64,000 nucleotides of DNA from Pseudomonas extremorientalis. GTDB lineage: Bacteria > Pseudomonadota > Gammaproteobacteria > Pseudomonadales > Pseudomonadaceae. The stretch spans positions 1-64,000 of the forward strand of contig NZ_MDGK01000004.1 in assembly GCF_001870465.1 (NCBI RefSeq), written 5' to 3'. A program made the translations under genes and the position numbers. Numbering within the stretch: position 1 is the first letter of the stretch; the number at the start of each line of letters is the position of its first letter. Below the pieces are notes generated by a model, which made no database searches, was not told the origin of the DNA, and was given only the letters and a program-made list of their open reading frames with translations. Shown here piece after piece: positions 45,350 to 54,345 of the stretch.

Positions 45350-46774
45350 ATGACCCTGTACATGAACCTCGCCGAATTGCTGGGCACCCGCATCGAACAA
45401 GGCTTCTATCGCCCCGGTGATCGACTGCCTTCCGTACGGGCCTTGAGCGTGGAACACGGGGTCAGTTTGAGCACCGTGCAGCAGGCCTATCGCTTGCTCG
45501 AAGACAACGGTCTGGCGATGCCCAGGCCGAAATCCGGCTACTTCGTGCCGGTCGGCCGCGAGTTGCCGGCCCTGCCCGAAGTCGGTCGTCCGGCTCAGCG
45601 CCCCGTAGAAATTTCCCAATGGGACCAGGTGCTGGAGTTGATACGCGCAACGCCGCGCAAGGATGTCATACAGATGGGCCGCGGCATGCCGGATGTATTG
45701 TCGCCCACCCTCAAGCCCCTGCTGCGCAGCCTGGCCCGCGTGAGTCGCCGCCAGGATCTGCCGGGGCTGTATTACGACAACATCCTGGGCTGTATGGAAC
45801 TGCGCGAACAGATTGCGCGCCTGTCCCTGGATTCCGGCTGCCAGCTGACGGCCGAGGACATCGTGATCACCACCGGCTGCCATGAGGCGCTGTCCGCCAG
45901 CATCCATGCCATCTGTGAACCGGGCGATATCGTTGCGGTGGACTCACCGAGCTTTCACGGCGCCATGCAGACCCTCAAGGGCCTGGGCATGAAAGCCCTG
46001 GAAATCCCCACCGACCCGATCACCGGCATCAGCCTCGAAGCCCTGGAGCTGGCGCTGGAACAGTGGCCGATCAAAGTCATCCAACTGACCCCCAACTGCA
46101 ACAACCCCCTGGGCTACATCATGCCGGAGGCGCGCAAGCGGGCATTGCTCACCTTGGCGCAGCGCTTTGACGTGGCGATCATTGAAGACGATGTGTACGG
46201 CGAACTGGCCTTCAGCTACCCGCGCCCGCGCACCATCAAGTCTTTCGACGAAGACGGACGCGTCCTGCTGTGCAGCTCGTTCTCGAAGACCCTGGCGCCC
46301 GGCCTGCGCATCGGCTGGGTAGCGCCCGGACGTTACCTGGAGCGAGTGCTGCACATGAAATACATCAGCACTGGCAGCACCGCCACGCAGCCGCAGATCG
46401 CGATTGCGGAATTCCTCAAAGGTGGCCACTTTGAACCGCATTTGCGGAGGATGCGTACCCAATACCAGCGCAATCGCGACTTGATGCTCGATTGGGTCAG
46501 CCGCTACTTCCCCACAGGCACTCGCGCCAGCCGCCCTCAAGGCAGCTTCATGCTGTGGATCGAACTGCCGGAAGGCTTTGATACGCTGAAGCTTAACCGT
46601 GTCCTGGTAGAACAAGGTGTACAGGTGGCCGTAGGCAGCATCTTCTCGGCGTCGGGCAAGTACAGGAACTGCCTGCGCATGAACTACGCTGCCAAGCCAA
46701 CCGCGCAGATTGAAGAAGCCGTGCGCAAGGTCGGGGCTGCGGCGATCAAGATGCTGGCAGACACGGTCGACTGA
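45350..46774 (+). CDS. MocR-type PLP-dependent transcriptional regulator
   Basis: A 474-residue fusion. The N-terminal GntR-type helix-turn-helix spans residues ~4-68 (FYRPGDRLPSVRALSVEHGV, SLSTVQQAYRLLEDNGLAMP). The C-terminal part is a fold-type I aminotransferase with the PLP-lysine region VLLCSSFSKTLAPGLRIGWV near residue 310. MocR proteins use PLP-bound amines as signals. Candidate targets are the DUF1127 gene and itself; the effector is unknown. Confidence 0.93.
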   Translation: MTLYMNLAELLGTRIEQGFYRPGDRLPSVRALSVEHGVSLSTVQQAYRLLEDNGLAMPRPKSGYFVPVGRELPALPEVGRPAQRPVEISQWDQVLELIRATPRKDVIQMGRGMPDVLSPTLKPLLRSLARVSRRQDLPGLYYDNILGCMELREQIARLSLDSGCQLTAEDIVITTGCHEALSASIHAICEPGDIVAVDSPSFHGAMQTLKGLGMKALEIPTDPITGISLEALELALEQWPIKVIQLTPNCNNPLGYIMPEARKRALLTLAQRFDVAIIEDDVYGELAFSYPRPRTIKSFDEDGRVLLCSSFSKTLAPGLRIGWVAPGRYLERVLHMKYISTGSTATQPQIAIAEFLKGGHFEPHLRRMRTQYQRNRDLMLDWVSRYFPTGTRASRPQGSFMLWIELPEGFDTLKLNRVLVEQGVQVAVGSIFSASGKYRNCLRMNYAAKPTAQIEEAVRKVGAAAIKMLADTVD

Positions 46775-46836
46775 CCTTTCACGGGAAATTGCCGTCATAT
46801 ACCGACAACCGCCCTGATCTGGAAGCCGCTCCCTTG

Positions 46837-48402
46837 ATGATTCAACGGCTATTACCGTTTTGCCTGCTGGGAGCCCTGACTCTGGGCGGCTGCGCCAGCG
46901 TGAGCACGCCACGCGTCCCCAGTGACGCCCTGCCCGCCGCACAGTCATCGTTCGGCCGCTCGATCCAGGCCCAGGCCGCGCCCTATCAAGGGCGCTCGGG
47001 CTTTCGCCTGCTGCCCAACAGCAGCGAGGCATTCATGGCCCGTGCCGAGCTGATCCGCAACGCCCAGACCAGCCTCGACCTGCAGTACTACATCGTGCAC
47101 GACGGCATCAGCACCCGCATGCTCGTGGACGAACTGCTCAAGGCCGCCGACCGTGGCGTACGTGTGCGCATCTTGCTGGATGACACAACCAGCGACGGCC
47201 TGGACCAGATCATCGCCACCCTCGCCGCCCATCCCAAAATCGAGATCCGCCTGTTCAACCCGCTGCACCTTGGGCGCAGCACCGGCGTAACGCGGGCCAT
47301 GGGCCGCTTGTTCAACCTGTCGCTGCAACATCGACGCATGCACAACAAGCTGTGGCTGGCGGACAATAGCGTGGCCATCGTTGGCGGGCGTAACCTGGGG
47401 GATGAGTATTTCGATGCCGAGCCCAACCTGAACTTCACCGATATCGACATGCTCAGCGTCGGCCCGGTGGCCGAGCAACTGGGCCACAGTTTCGACCAGT
47501 ACTGGAACAGCGCGCTGAGCAAGCCCATCGATGATTTCGTCTCCAACGCACCGTCCAAGGGTGACCTGGCCGCCGCGCGCGTACGCCTGGAAGCGTCCCT
47601 GGCCGAGTCACGCCAGCAGAACCACGCACTGTACAACCGCCTGCGCACCTACCAGACCCAACCCCGCATGGACACCTGGCGCCGCGAGCTGATCTGGGCC
47701 TGGAACCAGGCGCTGTGGGATGCGCCGAGCAAGGTGCTGGCCAAGGACGACCCGGACCCCAGGTTGCTGCTCACCACGCAACTGGCGCCGGAACTGGAAG
47801 GGGTCAATCATGAACTGATGATGATTTCGGCGTACTTCGTGCCGGGACAGCCAGGCCTGGTGTACCTGACGGGACGCGCCGATGCGGGCGTGTCAGTGAG
47901 CCTGCTGACCAATTCCCTGGAAGCCACCGACGTGCCCGCCGTGCACGGGGGTTATGCGCCGTACCGCAAGGCGCTGCTGGAGCATGGGGTCAAGCTCTAC
48001 GAGTTGCGCCGCCAGCCCGGGGATGGCGGCGGCAGTGGCCCGCACCTGTTTCGCCGAGGCACCTTCCGGGGCTCGGATTCCAGCCTGCACAGCAAGGCGA
48101 TGATCTTTGATCGGGAGAAATCCTTTATCGGCTCGTTCAACTTCGACCCACGCTCGGTACTGTGGAACACCGAAGTCGGTGTGCTGGTCGACAGCCCCGA
48201 GCTGGCGGAACACGTGCGCAACCTTGCACTGCAAGGCATGGCGCCAGCCCTGAGCTATGAAGCGAAATTGCAGGACGGCCAAGTGGTGTGGGTGACCGAA
48301 GATAACGGCCAGTTGCACACCCTGACCCGCGAGCCGGGGAGCTGGTGGCGACGGTTCAATGCGTGGTTTGCCACCAGCGTCGGCCTTGAGCGCATGCTCT
48401 AG
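46837..48402 (+). CDS. Phospholipase D-family lipoprotein (ClsC-like)
   Basis: A 521-residue protein with an N-terminal lipobox LGGC (Cys19) after a short hydrophobic signal, so it is probably a lipoprotein. Two HKD motifs are intact: HNKLWLADNSVAIVGGRN near residue 168, and LHSKAMIFDREKSFIGSFNF near residue 425. The architecture resembles cardiolipin synthase ClsC/YmdC. The frame is open 16 codons before this ATG, but MIQRLLPFCLLGALTLGGC gives the signal. It shares a CTAG stop with the convergent MFS gene. Confidence 0.9.
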   Translation: MIQRLLPFCLLGALTLGGCASVSTPRVPSDALPAAQSSFGRSIQAQAAPYQGRSGFRLLPNSSEAFMARAELIRNAQTSLDLQYYIVHDGISTRMLVDELLKAADRGVRVRILLDDTTSDGLDQIIATLAAHPKIEIRLFNPLHLGRSTGVTRAMGRLFNLSLQHRRMHNKLWLADNSVAIVGGRNLGDEYFDAEPNLNFTDIDMLSVGPVAEQLGHSFDQYWNSALSKPIDDFVSNAPSKGDLAAARVRLEASLAESRQQNHALYNRLRTYQTQPRMDTWRRELIWAWNQALWDAPSKVLAKDDPDPRLLLTTQLAPELEGVNHELMMISAYFVPGQPGLVYLTGRADAGVSVSLLTNSLEATDVPAVHGGYAPYRKALLEHGVKLYELRRQPGDGGGSGPHLFRRGTFRGSDSSLHSKAMIFDREKSFIGSFNFDPRSVLWNTEVGVLVDSPELAEHVRNLALQGMAPALSYEAKLQDGQVVWVTEDNGQLHTLTREPGSWWRRFNAWFATSVGLERML

Positions 48403-49541
48403 GCCGGCTGCGCCGCGCCGAATGCACCCTGGCGCAGCAGCAACATCACCAGGCCCAGCGCACCGGCCGCCATCAGCAGCGGCAACGCATGCCCGCTGAT
48501 CCACTGGCTACCCGCGCCCGCCACCAGCGGGCCGATCAGGCAGCCGATACCCCACAACTGCGCCACGTGGGCATTGGCGCGCACCAGCGCGTCGTCGCGG
48601 TAACGCTCGCCGATCAGGATCAACGACAGGGTGAACAAGCCGCCGGCACTCGCGCCGAACACGACCCAGATCGGCCAGATCATTGGCGTGTGCATCAATA
48701 GGGGAATCGTCAGGCTCGACACCAGCAACAGCAGCGCACACCCCAGGAACAACGTGCGCCGAGGCAAGTAGTCGGCCAGTGCGCCGATGGGCAATTGCAG
48801 TAACGCGTCGCCAACCACCACCGTGCTGACCATGGCCAAGGCGATCTCGGCGGTGAACCCTTGTTGCAGGCAGTACACCGGCAACAATGTCAGGATCATC
48901 GCCTCGAACGCAGCAAACAGCGCCACCGCCCAGGCAATCGCCGGCAGGCTCCGGCAGAAGCGCCACAGTTGCGCGAAGGTCACGCTGAAGGACTCGGCGC
49001 TCGGTGCACCGGAGCGCCCCAGTAGCAACAGCGGCGCGACCATCAACAGGCCGACGCCCACCCAGAAACCGTAGTCATGCTCGGTGCCGATCAGGCCCAA
49101 CAGCAGCGGCCCCGACAGCTGGCTCAAGGCATAGCTGCAGCCGTACAACGCCACCAGCCGACCACGCCACTGCTCCACCACCAACTGGTTGATCCAACTC
49201 TCGCCGAGGATAAACACAATGGTCAGGATCACCCCGATCATCAGGCGCAGCACCAGCCACACCGGGTAGCTGGGCAGGATCGCCAGCAGGCCGATGGACA
49301 CCGCGCCCGCCCACAGGCACAGGCGCATGAGGTTGGCGGTGCCAAGCCATGAGGCCAGGCGACTGGAAACCTTCGCCCCGAGCAACACGCCAAAGGCCGG
49401 CATTGCTGCCATCACGCCGATAGCGAAACTGCCGTAGCCCCAGCTTTCGAGGCGCAGGGATACCAGCGGCATGCTGACGCCCAGGGCCAGACCGACGCTG
49501 AGCACTGAGGCCAGGACGGCGAAATAAGTCGCCCAACGCAT
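48399..49541 (-). CDS. MFS transporter
   Basis: A 380-residue transporter with twelve predicted membrane helices. LRLESWGYGSFAIGVMAAMP and the helix-4/5 loop GESWINQLVVEQWRGRLVAL match the YcaD/YfkF-like MFS_1 subgroup. The ATG at 49541 is chosen because AGGAG lies 8 bp upstream; ATGs at 49574 and 49562 are in frame but lack a good ribosome site. The substrate is unknown. It is convergent with the PLD gene. Confidence 0.88.
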   Translation of the reverse strand: MRWATYFAVLASVLSVGLALGVSMPLVSLRLESWGYGSFAIGVMAAMPAFGVLLGAKVSSRLASWLGTANLMRLCLWAGAVSIGLLAILPSYPVWLVLRLMIGVILTIVFILGESWINQLVVEQWRGRLVALYGCSYALSQLSGPLLLGLIGTEHDYGFWVGVGLLMVAPLLLLGRSGAPSAESFSVTFAQLWRFCRSLPAIAWAVALFAAFEAMILTLLPVYCLQQGFTAEIALAMVSTVVVGDALLQLPIGALADYLPRRTLFLGCALLLLVSSLTIPLLMHTPMIWPIWVVFGASAGGLFTLSLILIGERYRDDALVRANAHVAQLWGIGCLIGPLVAGAGSQWISGHALPLLMAAGALGLVMLLLRQGAFGAAQPA

Positions 49542-49583
49542 TTCCACGCTCCTGTGGATCATTTTCAAGTTCACACAAACCAG

Positions 49584-49672
49584 TGTGGGAGGGGGCTTGC
49601 CCCGATTGCGGTGGATCAGTGAGCACCGCTGGCGCCTGACACACTGCTATCGGAGGCAAGCCCCCTCCCACA
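49584..49672. repeat. REPIN upstream of the MFS gene
   Basis: TGTGGGAGGGGGCTTGCC at the left and CCCCCTCCCACA at the right form an 89-bp inverted pair, the same class as at 20178 and 31735. Confidence 0.92.
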
Positions 49673-49690
49673 TTTAGCCTGCGGTGTTGC

Positions 49691-51184
49691 TTAGAGCTTG
49701 ATCCAGGTGGCCTTCAGCTCGGTGTATTTGTCGAACGCATGCAGCGACTTGTCGCGACCGTTGCCCGACTGCTTGAAGCCACCAAACGGTGCAGTCATGT
49801 CGCCGCCATCGTACTGGTTGACCCACACGCTACCGGCACGCAGCGCCTTGGCAGTCAGGTGGGCCTTGGAGATGTCAGCCGTCCACACCGCTGCAGCCAG
49901 GCCGTATTGGGTGTCGTTGGCGATGGCAATTGCTTCCTCGGCGCTGTCGAAGGTGATCACCGACAAGACCGGGCCGAAGATTTCTTCCTGGGCGATCTTC
50001 ATGGCATTGGTCACACCGTCGAAAATCGTCGGTTCAACATAGGTGCCACCGGTTTCTTCCAGGGTCCGCTTGCCGCCGGCGACCAACTTGGCGCCATCTG
50101 CGTGACCCGCTTCGATGTACGACAGCACAGTGTTCATCTGCTGGGTGTCCACCAGTGCGCCCACATTGGTTGCCGGGTCCAGCGGGTTGCCAGGCTTCCA
50201 GCCCTTGAGGGCATCGATCACCAGCGGCAGGAATTTGTCCTTGATGGAACGCTCCACCAGCAGGCGCGAACCGGCGGTGCAGACCTCCCCCTGGTTGAAG
50301 GCTATGGCGCCGGCGGCGGATTCTGCGGCGGCTTGCAGGTCCGGGGCATCGGCGAACACGATGTTCGGGCTCTTGCCGCCGGCTTCCAGCCAGACGCGCT
50401 TCATGTTCGACTCACCAGAGCGGATCAACAGTTGCTTGGCGATCTTGGTGGAACCGGTGAACACCAGGGTGTCGACATCCATGTGCAACGCCAGCGCATT
50501 ACCCACGGTATGACCATAGCCCGGCAGTACGTTGAACACGCCTTTTGGAATACCGGCTTCCACGGCCAGGGCCGCAATGCGGATGGCGGTCAGCGGGGAT
50601 TTTTCGGACGGCTTGAGGATCACCGAGTTGCCGGTGGACAGCGCAGGGCCCAGTTTCCAGCAGGCCATCATCAGCGGGAAGTTCCACGGCACGATAGCGC
50701 CAACCACGCCAACCGGCTCGCGCGTCACCAGACCCAATTGGTCGTGCGGGGTCGCGGCGACTTCGTCGTAGATTTTGTCGATCGCTTCGCCGCTCCAGCT
50801 CAGGGCATTCGCCGCGCCGGGTACATCGATGTTCAGGGAGTCGCTGATCGGCTTGCCCATGTCCAGGGTTTCGAGCAGCGCCAGCTCTTCGGCATTGGCC
50901 TTGAGCAACGCGGCGAAACGGATCATGGCGGATTTGCGCTTGGCCGGCGCCAGGCGTGACCACACACCGGAGTTGAAGGTGGCGCGGGCGTTTTCGACGG
51001 CGCGCTGGGCGTCGGCGGCGTCACAGCTGGCAACGGTGGCCAGCAGTCGACCATCGACCGGGCTGATGCATTCAAAGGTGTCACCGGAAACAGCGGCGGT
51101 GTACTCGCCATTGATGTAGGCGCGGCCTTCGATCTTCAGATCCTTGGCACGTTGTTCCCAGTCGGCACGGGTCAGGGTGGTCAT
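49691..51184 (-). CDS. pauC: Aldehyde dehydrogenase (PauC/KauB/PuuC type)
   Basis: A 497-residue NAD(P)-dependent aldehyde dehydrogenase. Catalytic Glu267 is in WLEAGGKSPNIVF and nucleophile Cys302 in NQGEVCTAGSRLLVE; the VGAIVPWNFPLMMACWKLGP cofactor region is intact. The best-matched role is oxidation of gamma-aminobutyraldehydes in polyamine catabolism, like KauB/PauC (PA5312), which also lies downstream of a pauB gene in PAO1. Regulation by PauR is possible; a dyad lies upstream at 51352-51371. Confidence 0.92.
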   Translation of the reverse strand: MTTLTRADWEQRAKDLKIEGRAYINGEYTAAVSGDTFECISPVDGRLLATVASCDAADAQRAVENARATFNSGVWSRLAPAKRKSAMIRFAALLKANAEELALLETLDMGKPISDSLNIDVPGAANALSWSGEAIDKIYDEVAATPHDQLGLVTREPVGVVGAIVPWNFPLMMACWKLGPALSTGNSVILKPSEKSPLTAIRIAALAVEAGIPKGVFNVLPGYGHTVGNALALHMDVDTLVFTGSTKIAKQLLIRSGESNMKRVWLEAGGKSPNIVFADAPDLQAAAESAAGAIAFNQGEVCTAGSRLLVERSIKDKFLPLVIDALKGWKPGNPLDPATNVGALVDTQQMNTVLSYIEAGHADGAKLVAGGKRTLEETGGTYVEPTIFDGVTNAMKIAQEEIFGPVLSVITFDSAEEAIAIANDTQYGLAAAVWTADISKAHLTAKALRAGSVWVNQYDGGDMTAPFGGFKQSGNGRDKSLHAFDKYTELKATWIKL

Positions 51185-51351
51185 GCGAGTGTCCTCCTCT
51201 TATTGAATACAAGGGCCATGGGATATCCCACGGCAGCCTTAAAGAATTCTTGCCCGCCAGCCAATGGTTCGGCGCAAGGCAGCTGCCACCCTAAACCAGC
51301 GGCTGGGGGCGTTTCAATATATTTGACATAACGCCGGCAAACGCCCTTGCG

Positions 51352-51371
51352 ATGTTCATTTTAATAAACAT
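51352..51371. promoter_or_regulatory. AT-rich dyad between pauC and cupin gene
   Basis: ATGTTCATTTTAATAAACAT matches its own reverse complement at 16 of 20 positions. It lies in the divergent gap, 43 bp before the cupin ATG and about 170 bp before pauC. It could be a PauR/PuuR-like site; this is inference. Confidence 0.4.
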
Positions 51372-51413
51372 AGACTTTGGGCTCTCCAACCGCAGGCCAG
51401 ACGGGACACGCAC

Positions 51414-51776
51414 ATGAGCATCCAGGACATCGTCGACTTCAGCCAAGCCAAGACCGCCGCCGAGCGTTACCGCCCTGCCGCCGACAAAATCCTCAAGGGC
51501 GATCCCGAGCAAACGATCTACAACCACTACAACAGCCCCTGCGGCCAGATGAGCGCGGGCGTGTGGGAAGGTGAAGTCGGACAGTGGACGGTCAATTACA
51601 CCGAACATGAGTACTGCGAGATTGTGCAGGGTGTATCCGTGCTGCGTGACGCCGACGGCAATGCCAAGACCTTGCGCGCTGGCGACCGATTCGTGATTCC
51701 CGCTGGCTTCAGCGGCACCTGGGAAGTGCTGGAGGCGTGCCGCAAGATCTACGTGGTGTTCGAACAGAAAGCCTGA
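51414..51776 (+). CDS. Small cupin protein (Cupin_3 type)
   Basis: A 120-residue single-domain cupin. The core is YCEIVQGVSVLRDADGNAKT followed by LRAGDRFVIPAGFSGTWEVL. It starts MSIQDIVDFSQAKTAAERYR. The family (DUF861) often accompanies amine and ureide breakdown genes. It is divergent from the aldehyde dehydrogenase, so a role in the same pathway is plausible. A strong terminator follows it. Confidence 0.88.
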   Translation: MSIQDIVDFSQAKTAAERYRPAADKILKGDPEQTIYNHYNSPCGQMSAGVWEGEVGQWTVNYTEHEYCEIVQGVSVLRDADGNAKTLRAGDRFVIPAGFSGTWEVLEACRKIYVVFEQKA

Positions 51777-51793
51777 CCGGCCAAATCACAGAC

Positions 51794-51830
51794 AAAAAAA
51801 AGCCCGGATCGTGAGATACGGGCTTTTTTT
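51794..51830. terminator. Bidirectional terminator between cupin gene and rpmG
   Basis: AAGCCCG and CGGGCTT arms (near 51800-51806 and 51819-51825) have seven or more A on the left and T on the right, and serve both convergent genes. Confidence 0.93.
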
Positions 51831-51848
51831 CACAAGGAGGAAAATCAA

Positions 51849-52004
51849 TTACTTGATTTTGCCTTCTTTGTAGATCACGTGCTTGCGAACGCGCGGGTCG
51901 AACATTTTCTTTTCGAGCTTGTCCGGGGTAGTACGCTTGTTCTTGTCGGTAGTGTAGAAGTGACCAGTACCGGCGCTAGAGATCATTCGAATCAATTCAC
52001 GCAT
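51849..52004 (-). CDS. rpmG: 50S ribosomal protein L33
   Basis: A 51-residue basic protein: [20 protein letters not shown], then [20 protein letters not shown] and [11 protein letters not shown]. This is the L33 form without the zinc cysteine motif. It lies 11 bp downstream of rpmB. It was too short for a 60-codon cut-off. Confidence 0.96.
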   Translation of the reverse strand: MRELIRMISSAGTGHFYTTDKNKRTTPDKLEKKMFDPRVRKHVIYKEGKIK

Positions 52005-52015
52005 GATATAGCTCC

Positions 52016-52249
52016 TTAGATTGTGCCAGCGCGGCGCAATTCAGCCAGCACGACAGTGATGCCACGCTTGTCGATGATGCGCATGCCTTTGGCAGATACG
52101 CGCAGACGGACGAAACGTTTCTCTTCTTCAACCCAGAAGCGGTGATGCTGCAGGTTCGGCAGGAAACGACGACGGGTTTTGTTATTTGCGTGGGAAATGT
52201 TATTCCCAGTCACCGGACCCTTACCGGTAACTTGACAGACTCTCGACAT
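52016..52249 (-). CDS. rpmB: 50S ribosomal protein L28
   Basis: A 77-residue protein starting [20 protein letters not shown] and containing [20 protein letters not shown], the bL28 signature. It is upstream of rpmG in the conserved rpmB-rpmG operon. A promoter and a structured leader of ~140 nt precede it. Confidence 0.97.
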   Translation of the reverse strand: MSRVCQVTGKGPVTGNNISHANNKTRRRFLPNLQHHRFWVEEEKRFVRLRVSAKGMRIIDKRGITVVLAELRRAGTI

Positions 52250-52707
52250 GCCTCAGCCCTCTAAAACCACATGCCCAACCCGGCATGGGTTGGCCGCTTA
52301 ATCTCTCAGTCATTTGGCGCCAGGCGCCGCGTTTCTTTAGGGTCTTACCGGCTACACCTACAAGCGAAGGAACCGGGCCCCTAGAAAAGAGCGCTGCTTT
52401 ATACCAGAAAGACCCCAGTGCAACAACAGCCCGCGTGTTTTTACTGGCGTAAATCTTGGCGGTAGACGCCTGAACCGTTGCCAGGAGGGGCCGCTGTCAC
52501 AGCCGACCGCTCGTCGCACAGAATGATTTACAGCGCGCACGGGCACAGTGAAGTGCACGACGAAACGCGCCGAGGCGCCATCAAAACAGCATTTGGCGCA
52601 AAAGCACAGGCAAAAATGGGCTAGTCATTTACCTATCAGACCACTACGGTAGGACTTTTCCAGACTGCACTCGCAGATGGGCCTTCGATCTGCAAAGGAA
52701 ACCGAAC
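52250..52707. other. 458-bp divergent region rpmB - peptide-binding protein
   Basis: No gene is visible. The rpmB leader (52250-52391) holds the stem CCAACCC/GGGTTGG (52275-52281 and 52287-52293) and a GC-rich palindromic stretch near 52314-52328. On the other side, GCAGAT (52673-52678) and ATCTGC (52688-52693) form a small hairpin just before the ribosome site of the peptide-binding protein. The rpmB promoter is listed separately. Confidence 0.6.
52398..52426 (-). promoter_or_regulatory. Predicted sigma-70 promoter of rpmB-rpmG
   Basis: On the minus strand TTGTTG (52426-52421) and TATAAA (52403-52398) are separated by exactly 17 bp, with TGG just before the -10. The start point should be near 52391, giving a leader of ~140 nt. 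Confidence 0.7.
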
Positions 52708-54300
52708 ATGCGCCTCGCTGCCCTACCGCTATTGCTAGCCCCTCTATTTATCGCCCCGCTGGCCTCGGCCGCCAGCAACTTGAGCGTCTGCACCGAGGCC
52801 AGCCCCGAAGGGTTCGATGTGGTGCAATACAACTCGCTGACCACCACCAACGCCTCGGCCGATGTGCTGATGAACCGCCTGGTGGACTATGACGCGACCA
52901 GCGGCCAACTGGTGCCCAGCCTGGCAGACAGCTGGGACGTCTCGCCGGATGGCCTGACCTATACCTTCAAGCTGCACCCGGATGTGAAGTTCCACCGCAC
53001 CGAGTACTTCACCCCAAGCCGCACCCTGACCGCCGAAGACGTGCGCTTCAGCTTCGAGCGCATGCTCGACCCGGCCAACCCCTGGCACAAGATCGCCCAG
53101 AGCGGCTTCCCTCACGCTCAGTCGCTGCAACTGTCGACGCAGGTAAAAAAGATCGACGCTCTCGACCCACTGACCGTGCGTTTCACCCTGGATCACGCCG
53201 ACTCCACCTTCCTCGCCGCGCTGAGCATGGGGTTCGCCTCGATCTACCCGGCGGAATATGCCGACAAACTGCTCAAGGCCGGCACGCCGGAGAAGCTCAA
53301 CAGCCAGCCGATCGGCACTGGACCGTTTATCTTCAGCCGTTTCCAGAAAGATGCCGTGGTGCGCTACAAGGCCAACCCGGACTACTTCGCCGGCAAACCG
53401 GCTGTGGATAACTTGATCTTCGCCATCACTCCCGACGCCAACGTACGCCTGCAGAAGCTGCACCGCGATGAGTGCCAGATTGCGCTGTCACCCAAGCCGC
53501 TGGACGTAGGCGAGGCCGAAAAGGACCCGGCGCTCAAGGTGGATAAGACCGCGGCCTTCATGACCGCCTTCGTGGCCATCAACAGCCAGCACCCGCCCCT
53601 GGACAAGCCCGAAGTCCGCCAGGCGATCAACCTGGCGTTCGACAAGGGCAGCTACCTCAAGGCCGTGTTTGAAGGCACCGCCGAGGCCGCCAACGGCCCT
53701 TATCCGCCGAACACCTGGAGCTACGCCAAGGACCTGCCGGGTTATCCACAGGATCTCGCCAAGGCCAAGGTGCTGCTCGACCGCGCCGGACTCAAGGACG
53801 GCTTCAAGACCACCCTCTGGACCCGCCCCACCGGCAGCCTGCTGAACCCCAACCCGAACCTTGGTGCACAACTGCTGCAAGCTGACCTGGCCAAGGTCGG
53901 CATCCAGGCCGAGATCCGCGTGATCGAATGGGGCGAGTTGATCCGCCGCGCCAAAGCCGGCGAACACGACCTGCTATTCATGGGCTGGGCCGGTGACAAC
54001 GGCGACCCGGATAACTTCCTGACCCCGCAGTTTTCCTGCGCGGCGGTAAAGTCGGGTACCAACTTCGCCCGCTACTGCGACCCTGCGTTGGACAAGCTGA
54101 TCAGCGCTGGCAAGACCACCAGCGAGCAAGGTGTGCGCAGCAAGCTGTACCAGCAGGCCCAGGCGCAGATCCAGCAGCAGGCCTTGTGGTTGCCGCTGGC
54201 GCACCCGACGGCGTTCGCCCTGGCCCGCAAGACTGTCGAGGGCTACCAGGTGAGCCCGTTCGGCCGGCAGGATTTCTCGAAAGTCAGCGTCAAGCCCTGA
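52708..54300 (+). CDS. ABC transporter peptide/solute-binding protein (SBP_bac_5)
   Basis: A 530-residue periplasmic protein. The signal peptide covers residues 1-~21 (MRLAALPLLLAPLFIAPLASA). The rest is a DppA/OppA-type cluster-C binding protein; the family blocks LADSWDVSPDGLTYTFKLHP, VRFSFERMLDPANPWH and IGTGPFIFSRF are present. It probably binds dipeptides or a related ligand and delivers it to an ABC permease encoded elsewhere; no permease genes are nearby. Its PAO1 counterpart is near PA5317. Confidence 0.92.
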   Translation: MRLAALPLLLAPLFIAPLASAASNLSVCTEASPEGFDVVQYNSLTTTNASADVLMNRLVDYDATSGQLVPSLADSWDVSPDGLTYTFKLHPDVKFHRTEYFTPSRTLTAEDVRFSFERMLDPANPWHKIAQSGFPHAQSLQLSTQVKKIDALDPLTVRFTLDHADSTFLAALSMGFASIYPAEYADKLLKAGTPEKLNSQPIGTGPFIFSRFQKDAVVRYKANPDYFAGKPAVDNLIFAITPDANVRLQKLHRDECQIALSPKPLDVGEAEKDPALKVDKTAAFMTAFVAINSQHPPLDKPEVRQAINLAFDKGSYLKAVFEGTAEAANGPYPPNTWSYAKDLPGYPQDLAKAKVLLDRAGLKDGFKTTLWTRPTGSLLNPNPNLGAQLLQADLAKVGIQAEIRVIEWGELIRRAKAGEHDLLFMGWAGDNGDPDNFLTPQFSCAAVKSGTNFARYCDPALDKLISAGKTTSEQGVRSKLYQQAQAQIQQQALWLPLAHPTAFALARKTVEGYQVSPFGRQDFSKVSVKP

Positions 54301-54306
54301 GCTGAA

Positions 54307-54335
54307 AGCTGCAAGCCCGCTTGAGGCTTGCAGCT
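54307..54335. terminator. Hairpin after the peptide-binding protein gene
   Basis: AGCTGCAAGCC (54307-54317) and GGCTTGCAGCT (54325-54335) form a perfect 11-bp stem, 7 bp loop, in the 45-bp convergent gap before radC. There is no long T-run. Confidence 0.75.
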
Positions 54336-54345
54336 GCTTCCCCCC

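Noticed and set aside
52330..52410. Possible tRNA-like stretch
   Set aside because: GGCTACACC and nearby bases do not form a cloverleaf; no T-arm or anticodon arm pairs.
52358..52558. 66-codon minus-strand frame before rpmB
   Set aside because: It overlaps the predicted rpmB promoter and shows no domain or ribosome site.
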